Part shown: one piece after another, positions 57,795-64,000 of the stretch
Layout of the letters: each line of letters opens with the position of its first letter
Position numbering within the stretch: position 1 is the stretch's first letter
NCBI GenBank assembly: GCA_022511385.1
Contig: JAFLRN010000005.1
Location: forward strand, 1-64,000
Source of the DNA: Acetatifactor sp.
GTDB lineage: Bacteria > Bacillota > Clostridia > Lachnospirales > Lachnospiraceae
DNA length: 64,000 bases
Reading direction: 5' to 3'
Notes under the pieces: generated by a model
Seen by the model: the letters and a program-made list of their open reading frames with translations, nothing else
The model's database searches: none
What the model was told of the DNA's origin: nothing
Position numbers and translations under genes: made by a program

Positions 57795-58673
57795 ATGATA
57801 AAGAGCATGACAGGTTTCGGCAGATGTGAGATCGCCGAGAACAACAGAAAGTTTACGGTGGAAATGAAATCGGTGAACCACCGCTATCTGGATGTGAGCA
57901 TCAAAATGCCCAAGACTCTGAATTTTTTCGAGTCAGCCGTTCGAAGCGAGTTGAAGAATTACATTGCCCGGGGCAAGGTGGATGTTTTTATCGCCTATGA
58001 GGATTTCTCGGAAAAGACCTCCACTGTTCACTACAACCGTGAACTGGCAAAGGAATATCTGGGATACCTGCGCCAGATGGCGGAGGAGTTTGAACTGGAG
58101 AGTGATATCAGGGTCACTACCCTGTCCAAGTACCCGGAAGTGTTCACGATGGAGGAAGCCGACGTGGACGAGGAGGAACTCTGGAAGCAGCTTCAAAAAG
58201 CAGTTCAGGGCGCAGCAAAAGCATTTGTGGACACCCGGATCACGGAGGGCGAACATCTGAAGAACGACCTGATCGAAAAGCTGGATGGCATGCTGAAGAT
58301 GGTGGAATTCATTGAGGAGCGTTCACCGAAGCTGGTGGAGGAATACCGCCAGAAGCTGGAGGATAAGGTCAAGGAGCTGCTTCAGGATACCGCCGTAGAC
58401 GAGGGCAGACTGCTCACCGAGGTCACGATCTTTGCCGACCGGGTCTGTGTTGACGAGGAGATCGTCAGGCTGCGCAGCCATATCGAAACCACGAAGAACA
58501 CGCTCAAGGAGGGAGGCGCCATCGGAAGAAAGCTGGACTTTATTGCCCAGGAGCTGAACCGTGAAGCCAATACCATTCTCTCCAAAGCCAATGACCTGGA
58601 GATTACCAACTGCGCCATTGAACTGAAGACAGAGATCGAGAAGGTCAGGGAGCAGATACAGAATATCGAATAG
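57795..58673 (+). CDS. yicC: YicC family endoribonuclease
   Basis: MIKSMTGFGRCEIAENNRKFTVEMKSVNHRYLDVSIKMP; GRKLDFIAQELNREANTI. Confidence 0.94.
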   Translation: MIKSMTGFGRCEIAENNRKFTVEMKSVNHRYLDVSIKMPKTLNFFESAVRSELKNYIARGKVDVFIAYEDFSEKTSTVHYNRELAKEYLGYLRQMAEEFELESDIRVTTLSKYPEVFTMEEADVDEEELWKQLQKAVQGAAKAFVDTRITEGEHLKNDLIEKLDGMLKMVEFIEERSPKLVEEYRQKLEDKVKELLQDTAVDEGRLLTEVTIFADRVCVDEEIVRLRSHIETTKNTLKEGGAIGRKLDFIAQELNREANTILSKANDLEITNCAIELKTEIEKVREQIQNIE

Positions 58674-58782
58674 ATGGCACGCAGATTGATCATGGGAGAT
58701 GGTTGATCGTAGATTTGTGTCTGTATATGGCGGATGTAGTTATCTGCAGATTTACTGACTGTGGGAAGGGATGGAAGACGGT

Positions 58783-59052
58783 ATGCTGATTCATATCGGA
58801 TTTGGCAACATTGTGAATACCGCAAAGATCATCGCCATTGTCAGCCCTGAGTCAGCGCCCATCAAGCGGCTGGTGCAAAGCGCAAAGGAGAAGGGGGTGG
58901 CCATTGATGCCACCCAGGGCAGAAAGACAAAATCCGTGCTGGTTATGGAAAACAGCCAGGTTGTGTTGTCGGCGCTCCTGCCGGAGACCATTGCAGGCCG
59001 GGTACAGACATTGCAGGGAGAGACGATGGAGCCGGAGAACGGCGAAGAATAA
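58783..59052 (+). CDS. remA: Extracellular matrix regulator RemA (DUF370)
   Basis: [38 protein letters not shown]. Confidence 0.92.
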   Translation: MLIHIGFGNIVNTAKIIAIVSPESAPIKRLVQSAKEKGVAIDATQGRKTKSVLVMENSQVVLSALLPETIAGRVQTLQGETMEPENGEE

Positions 59053-59099
59053 AGGGGTTCATAGATTGGAAGAATATCTATTCAAAAGTGAGGAAAAAT

Positions 59100-59735
59100 A
59101 TGGAACAAAAGGGAATCCTTATGGTATTGTCCGGTTTTTCCGGAGCAGGAAAGGGAACACTGGTCAAGGGGCTCATTCAAAAGTATGACAATTATGCCCT
59201 TTCCATTTCCATGACCACCAGGGCGCCCCGGGAGGGAGAGCGCCACGGTGTGGAATACTTTTTCACAGACAAACAGCATTTTGAAGATACCATCAAGCAG
59301 GACGGCCTGATAGAATATGCTTCCTACTGCGGTAACTATTACGGAACCCCCAGGGCCTATGTGGAGGAACAGATGGCGGTGGGAAGGAATGTGATCCTGG
59401 AGATTGAACTTCAGGGGGCACTGAAGATTAAGGAGAAATTTCCCGAGAGTCTGTTGATTTTTGTGACGCCGCCCAGTGCGGAGGAACTGAAGCGCAGGCT
59501 GGAAAAGAGAGGCACGGAGAGCCCGGAGGTGATCGCCCAGCGTCTTGCCCGTGCAGTTGAGGAATCAGAAGGCATCGAAGCCTATGATTATATAGTAGTA
59601 AACGACGACCTGGAAGTCTGTATTGAAGAGATCCATCGACTGGTGGACGCAGCGCGCAGGGCACCGGTCAGGAGAAAAGAATTTATCAGTGAGATCAGAG
59701 AGGAACTGCAAGGTTTCGCGAAAGGAGCAAAATAA
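59100..59735 (+). CDS. gmk: Guanylate kinase
   Basis: GILMVLSGFSGAGKGTLVKGL, SMTTRAPREGERHGVEYFF. Confidence 0.96.
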   Translation: MEQKGILMVLSGFSGAGKGTLVKGLIQKYDNYALSISMTTRAPREGERHGVEYFFTDKQHFEDTIKQDGLIEYASYCGNYYGTPRAYVEEQMAVGRNVILEIELQGALKIKEKFPESLLIFVTPPSAEELKRRLEKRGTESPEVIAQRLARAVEESEGIEAYDYIVVNDDLEVCIEEIHRLVDAARRAPVRRKEFISEIREELQGFAKGAK

Positions 59736-59737
59736 TT

Positions 59738-59977
59738 ATGTTACATCCGTCTTATTCCGATTTGATGAAGGTAGTAAACAGCGAAGTGGAGCCCGGTGAG
59801 ACTCCCGTGGTGAACAGCCGCTATTCCATCGTGATGGCCACCTCAAAGAGAGCGCGCCAGATCATATCAGGCGAGGATGCACTTGTGGAGAGCAAGGACA
59901 GAAAGGCACTCTCCGTCGCAGTGGAGGAGCTGAACCAGGGTAAGATTAAAATCCTGGGTGACGATGAGGAGGAGTGA
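59738..59977 (+). CDS. rpoZ: RNA polymerase omega subunit
   Basis: VVNSRYSIVMATSKRARQI. Confidence 0.9.
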   Translation: MLHPSYSDLMKVVNSEVEPGETPVVNSRYSIVMATSKRARQIISGEDALVESKDRKALSVAVEELNQGKIKILGDDEEE

Positions 59978-60031
59978 ATTACTGCAGTTCGACCTATGGC
60001 GGGCTGACACGTGAATATCCTGAGATATCTT

Positions 60032-60082
60032 GGGACTGTTGCAAAATGAATTTACATGACGGAATCATTTTGCGGCAGTCCC
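60032..60082. terminator. Long 18-bp hairpin between rpoZ and rimO
   Basis: GGGACTGTTGCAAAATGA / TCATTTTGCGGCAGTCCC, two positions pair as G-U, 15-nt loop. Confidence 0.6.
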
Positions 60083-60104
60083 TTAAGTTATCGGAAAGGT
60101 TTTT

Positions 60105-61433
60105 ATGAACATACTATTTGTATCTCTGGGCTGCGACAAAAATCTGGTGGACACGGAGATGATGTTGGGAATGCTTCGGGAGAAGGGATATTCCTTCACG
60201 GATGATGAGGCCGGGGCGGATATTGCGGTGGTGAATACCTGCTGCTTTATCGGCGATGCCAAGGAGGAAAGCATCAATACTCTGTTGGAGCTTTCGGAGC
60301 TGAAAAAAGAGGGAAGGTTGAAATGTCTCATTGCCACTGGCTGTCTGGCTCAGCGCTACCGGGAGGAGATCAGAAAAGAGATTCCCGAGGTGGACGCCCT
60401 GGTGGGCACCATGGCTATAGAAGAGATTACAGCTGCCGTAGAGGACGCCCTGGCGGGACGGGGCGCTGCCTATTACCGTGACTTGGACACGCCTCCTGCA
60501 GCCTGGCGGGACAGGGTGGTGACCACGGGAGGGCATTTTGCTTACCTGAAAATAGCGGAGGGCTGCAATAAGCGCTGTACCTACTGCATTATCCCCAAGG
60601 TACGGGGGGATTACAGAAGTGTGTCCATGGAGGAGCTTGTAGCCCAGGCGGAAAAGCTGGCAGAGGGCGGCGTCAGGGAGCTGATCCTGGTGGCCCAGGA
60701 GACTACTTTGTACGGTGTCGACCTATATGGGAAGAAGAGTTTGCCGGAGCTGCTGCGGAGACTGGCAGCTATAAGCGGTATTTACTGGATCAGGCTCCTG
60801 TACTGTTATCCCGAGGAGATCACAGAAGAACTGATTGAAACTATAGCCACTGAACCCAAGGTCTGCCATTATCTGGACATCCCTATCCAGCATGCCTGCG
60901 ACGGAATACTGAAGCGCATGGGCAGGCGCACCAGTCAGGAGGAGCTGCGCCAGTGGATTGGGCGGCTGCGGGAGCGGATTCCCGATATCTGCCTGAGAAC
61001 TACGCTGATCAGCGGATTTCCCGGGGAGACCCAGGGGGATCACGAGGAGCTGTACCGCTTTGTAAACGAGATGGAGTTTGACCGATTGGGGGTATTCCCT
61101 TATTCCCAGGAGGAGGAAACTGCTGCAGCCGAGATGCCGGAGCAGGTTGAGGAAGCTGTGAAGGAGAGCCGCAGGGACGAACTGATGGAGCTGCAGCAGG
61201 CCATTGCCTTCGAGAAGGCGGAGGAGATGATAGGCCGGGAGCTCACCGTGATGGTGGAGGGAAAGGTGGCTGATGAGGACGTGTATGTGACCCGGACCTA
61301 CCGGGATGCGCCGAATGTGGACGGTTATCTGTTTTTGAACACCGCCGCTGCGCTAATGACAGGAGATTTTGTAAAGGTGATCGTCACTGACTCCAACGAA
61401 TACGACCTGATAGGAGAAATATATCATGAGTAA
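60105..61433 (+). CDS. rimO: Ribosomal protein S12 methylthiotransferase RimO
   Basis: FVSLGCDKNLVDTEMMLG, CNKRCTYCIIPKVRG, TRAM domain. Confidence 0.95.
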   Translation: MNILFVSLGCDKNLVDTEMMLGMLREKGYSFTDDEAGADIAVVNTCCFIGDAKEESINTLLELSELKKEGRLKCLIATGCLAQRYREEIRKEIPEVDALVGTMAIEEITAAVEDALAGRGAAYYRDLDTPPAAWRDRVVTTGGHFAYLKIAEGCNKRCTYCIIPKVRGDYRSVSMEELVAQAEKLAEGGVRELILVAQETTLYGVDLYGKKSLPELLRRLAAISGIYWIRLLYCYPEEITEELIETIATEPKVCHYLDIPIQHACDGILKRMGRRTSQEELRQWIGRLRERIPDICLRTTLISGFPGETQGDHEELYRFVNEMEFDRLGVFPYSQEEETAAAEMPEQVEEAVKESRRDELMELQQAIAFEKAEEMIGRELTVMVEGKVADEDVYVTRTYRDAPNVDGYLFLNTAAALMTGDFVKVIVTDSNEYDLIGEIYHE

Positions 61434-62028
61434 AATGAATTTGCCAAATAAGCTGACTATTTTCCGCGTCATTCTGATCGTACCCTTTATAGTGCTGCTT
61501 TTGGGTGGCTACCATGAATGGAGATGGTTTACTGCGATTTTTGGCGGAATAATGGAGTATGTGGATTATATGGCTTTGGCGATCTTTATCATTGCCAGTC
61601 TCACGGATCTGGCGGATGGCAAGATTGCGAGAAAATACAATCTGGTAACGAATTTTGGGAAATTTATGGATCCCCTTGCTGATAAACTGTTGGTCTGTGC
61701 GGCGTTGATCGCGCTGACAGAGATGAGCAGGATACCATCATGGATTGTGATCATTATTATCAGCAGGGAGTTCATCATCAGCGGATTTCGCCTGATCGCG
61801 GCAGACAATAATGTTGTGATTGCCGCAAGTTATTGGGGGAAGTTCAAGACCACCTTTCAGATGGTGATGATATGCTTAATGATTGTCAATGTGCCAGAAG
61901 GACTATCCTGGTGGCCCTGGCTGAATGTATTGACCCAGGTGGTCATGTGGATCGCACTGGCGCTGACTGTGGTGTCTCTGATCGATTATTTGGTGAAAAA
62001 TAAGGGTGTGCTGAAGGAGCAGAAATAG
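61426..62028 (+). CDS. pgsA: CDP-diacylglycerol--glycerol-3-phosphate 3-phosphatidyltransferase
   Basis: LPNKLTIFRVILIVPF, SLTDLADGKIARKYNLVTNFGKFMDPLADKL. Confidence 0.95.
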   Translation: MSKMNLPNKLTIFRVILIVPFIVLLLGGYHEWRWFTAIFGGIMEYVDYMALAIFIIASLTDLADGKIARKYNLVTNFGKFMDPLADKLLVCAALIALTEMSRIPSWIVIIIISREFIISGFRLIAADNNVVIAASYWGKFKTTFQMVMICLMIVNVPEGLSWWPWLNVLTQVVMWIALALTVVSLIDYLVKNKGVLKEQK

Positions 62029-62592
62029 ATGGGACAGGATGTGGAAAAGGCTTATCAATTGGGCGTGGGGGAAATGGACATGACTTCCCGGCCAAATACG
62101 GCGCATTGTTCAAATAAAGCTTTGGAGGAGCTCGTGGTGAAGCTTTTAGCGGACCGTGGTCTTTCGATTACCTGTGCAGAGTCCTGCACTGGCGGCCTTC
62201 TCTCTGGCAGGATCATTAACGTTCCCGGTGTGTCGGATGTATATAAGGCAGGCTTTGTCACCTATTCCAATAAGGCGAAACATAAGCTGCTTGGGGTAAA
62301 GAAAAGCACTTTGAAAAAGTTTGGTGCAGTGAGCAAGCAGACCGCCCGTGAGATGGTGGCAGGAGCGGCTAAGGCGGTCAAGGCGGATGTGGCTGTGGCA
62401 GTTACCGGCATTGCAGGGCCTGACGGTGGAACTCCGGAGAAGCCGGTGGGGTTGGTGTATATCGGCTGCAGCGTGAAGGGAAAGGTTACCGTGAAAAAGT
62501 GTCAGTTCTCCGGCAGCCGCAGTCAGATCCGGGAATCTGCTGTGGTGGCGGCGCTGAAGCTGGTACGGAAGTGTGTGGAAGATATAGCCTAA
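62029..62592 (+). CDS. CinA C-terminal domain (nicotinamide-nucleotide amidohydrolase)
   Basis: LSITCAESCTGGLLSGRIINVPGVSDVY..GFVTYSNKAK..VTGIAGPDGGTPEKPVGLVYI. Confidence 0.94.
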   Translation: MGQDVEKAYQLGVGEMDMTSRPNTAHCSNKALEELVVKLLADRGLSITCAESCTGGLLSGRIINVPGVSDVYKAGFVTYSNKAKHKLLGVKKSTLKKFGAVSKQTAREMVAGAAKAVKADVAVAVTGIAGPDGGTPEKPVGLVYIGCSVKGKVTVKKCQFSGSRSQIRESAVVAALKLVRKCVEDIA

Positions 62593-62616
62593 TTCTTATT
62601 TTCGGGAGACAACTTA

Positions 62617-63072
62617 GTGGTTAAACAAGTATTTGACAAAAAAGAGAAGGAGCAAATCGCGCGACAAATTCTGGAAGCACTGCCGGATTGGTTCGGTATT
62701 CCGGAGGCGAGGGAAGAATATATCAAAAACAGTGCACAACAGTTATTCTTTGCTGCAAGTGAGGACGACCGTCCCATTGGTTTTCTGTGCCTGAAGGAGA
62801 CAGGAAGGGAGACGGTGGAGCTCAGCGTCATGGGAGTACGGAAGGAATTCCACCGCCGGGGCATCGGTCGTGAGTTGTTTGAAGCAGCCAGAACCTGTGC
62901 CGCAGACATAGGATATCAGTTCCTACAGGTGAAAACTGTCCAGATGGGCAGGTATGACGATTATGACAATACAAACCGTTTTTATATCAGCATGGGTTTC
63001 AAGGAATTCGAAGTTTTTCCTTTACTTTGGGGAGAGCAAAATCCCTGCCAGATCTATGTGATGGCGCTATAA
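62617..63072 (+). CDS. GNAT family N-acetyltransferase
   Basis: ELSVMGVRKEFHRRGIGRELFEAARTCA. Confidence 0.9.
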   Translation: MVKQVFDKKEKEQIARQILEALPDWFGIPEAREEYIKNSAQQLFFAASEDDRPIGFLCLKETGRETVELSVMGVRKEFHRRGIGRELFEAARTCAADIGYQFLQVKTVQMGRYDDYDNTNRFYISMGFKEFEVFPLLWGEQNPCQIYVMAL

Positions 63073-63118
63073 CAACCTTTTGACTATGGAGTTATGGACA
63101 TTCAATGAAGAGGGTTTA

Positions 63119-63454
63119 TCAATTCTGTCTATGTTCCTCACCCCAAGTACACATCTGATCCAATATAGGGATCAAGGACTTACCGCGCTCTGTCAGGCTG
63201 TACTCAACCTTCGGGGGAATCTGGGGATACTCCTCGCGGTGGACCAAACCATCGGCTTCCAGTTCTTTCAGTGTTGAGCTGAGTGTCTTATAGGAAATAC
63301 TGCCAATATACTTTTTCATCTCGTTGAAACGGACAACGCCATAACCCATCAGGGTATAAAGAATGAACATTTTATATTTCCCCTGAATGAGCGACATTGT
63401 GTAATTGAACCCAGTTTCTTCTAAGCTTGCATCTTTAATACATTCCAAACTCAT
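63119..63454 (-). CDS. HxlR family transcriptional regulator
   Basis: GKYKMFILYTLMGYGVVRFNEMKKYIGSISYKTLSSTLKELEADGLVHREEYPQIPPKVEYSLTERG. Confidence 0.92.
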   Translation of the reverse strand: MSLECIKDASLEETGFNYTMSLIQGKYKMFILYTLMGYGVVRFNEMKKYIGSISYKTLSSTLKELEADGLVHREEYPQIPPKVEYSLTERGKSLIPILDQMCTWGEEHRQN

Positions 63455-63610
63455 AACTCTTTATGCTTTCCTTTAGGTAAGTATTATACATGAAAGATAG
63501 TATCGCACTTGTATGTACGTACTTGTTTTTTCTCTCATGCATGGTATGATTGTATCGTACAGCATAATAAAAGTCAATCTCACTAAGTATATTATCAGGA
63601 GGAAATAAGT

Positions 63611-64000
63611 ATGAGCAAGAAGATTGTAGTAATCACCGGCAGCCCCCGCAAAAACGGAAATAGCTTTGCCATGACCGACGCCTTCATCGAGGCGGCAGAG
63701 GCGAAGGGCCACACCGTTACCCGGTTCGACGCTGCGATGAAAAAAGTTGGCGGATGCCGGGCTTGTGAGACCTGCTTCTCCACCGGGAAAGCCTGTACCT
63801 TTGACGATGACTTCAACACCATTGTACCGGCTATCCTGGAGGCGGATGCCATTGTGTTCACCATGCCGGTTTACTGGTATTCCATCCCGGCACAGATCAA
63901 GGGAGTTATTGACCGCATTTTCTCTCTTGTGGTCGGCGGCAAAGATATTGCTGACAAGGAATGTGCGCTGATCACTTGCTGCGAGGAGGATGACATGTCC
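63611..64000 (+). CDS. Flavodoxin family/NADPH-dependent FMN reductase (truncated by window end)
   Basis: MSKKIVVITGSPRKNGNSFAMTDAF, GCRACETCF, PVYWYSIPAQIKGVIDRIF; no stop before 64000. Confidence 0.9.
   Translation, partial: MSKKIVVITGSPRKNGNSFAMTDAFIEAAEAKGHTVTRFDAAMKKVGGCRACETCFSTGKACTFDDDFNTIVPAILEADAIVFTMPVYWYSIPAQIKGVIDRIFSLVVGGKDIADKECALITCCEEDDMS

Noticed and set aside
1-64000. CRISPR array, tRNA, rRNA, prophage or transposase
   Set aside because: No regular 28-37 bp spaced repeats, no cloverleaf or rRNA sequence, and no transposase/integrase motifs recognised in the ORF track

Overview
This is a 64 kb chromosomal fragment that looks like a spore-forming Lachnospiraceae/Clostridia genome, based on spoVAD, spoVAEB, a Spo0A-like gene, remA, rqcH and the codon style. 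Most of it is ordinary core metabolism: trpS, argG, argC/J/B/D, comEA/comEC, holA, ptsI, glgA, and the yicC-remA-gmk-rpoZ-rimO-pgsA-cinA block. No rRNA, tRNA, CRISPR array, transposase or phage module was recognised. The points most worth a second look are: (1) an AT-rich island at about 41.6-46.3 kb between comEC and holA. It carries an intact DUF4157 (eCIS-effector-type, HEAWH) protein with an unrecognised C-terminal domain, a decayed DUF4157 copy just upstream that has lost its HExxH, and a decayed second comEC 3' end at the far boundary. (2) A dispersed 116-bp repeat (24.6 and 55.4 kb; 97/116 identical, ungapped) containing a hairpin. (3) Six tandem 16-bp units and a 25-bp dyad over a consensus promoter upstream of a GntR/ABC operon. 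(4) An spoVA pair and an arg operon that are both split by unrelated genes. (5) An OhrR-type regulator grouped with an uncharacterised radical SAM protein, a nitroreductase and a glutathione peroxidase. (6) A Spo0A output domain without a receiver. (7) A toxin-first RelE/HigA-like module with an operator dyad exactly in the 17-bp promoter spacer. Product names come from reading motifs in the supplied translations; no database search was run.
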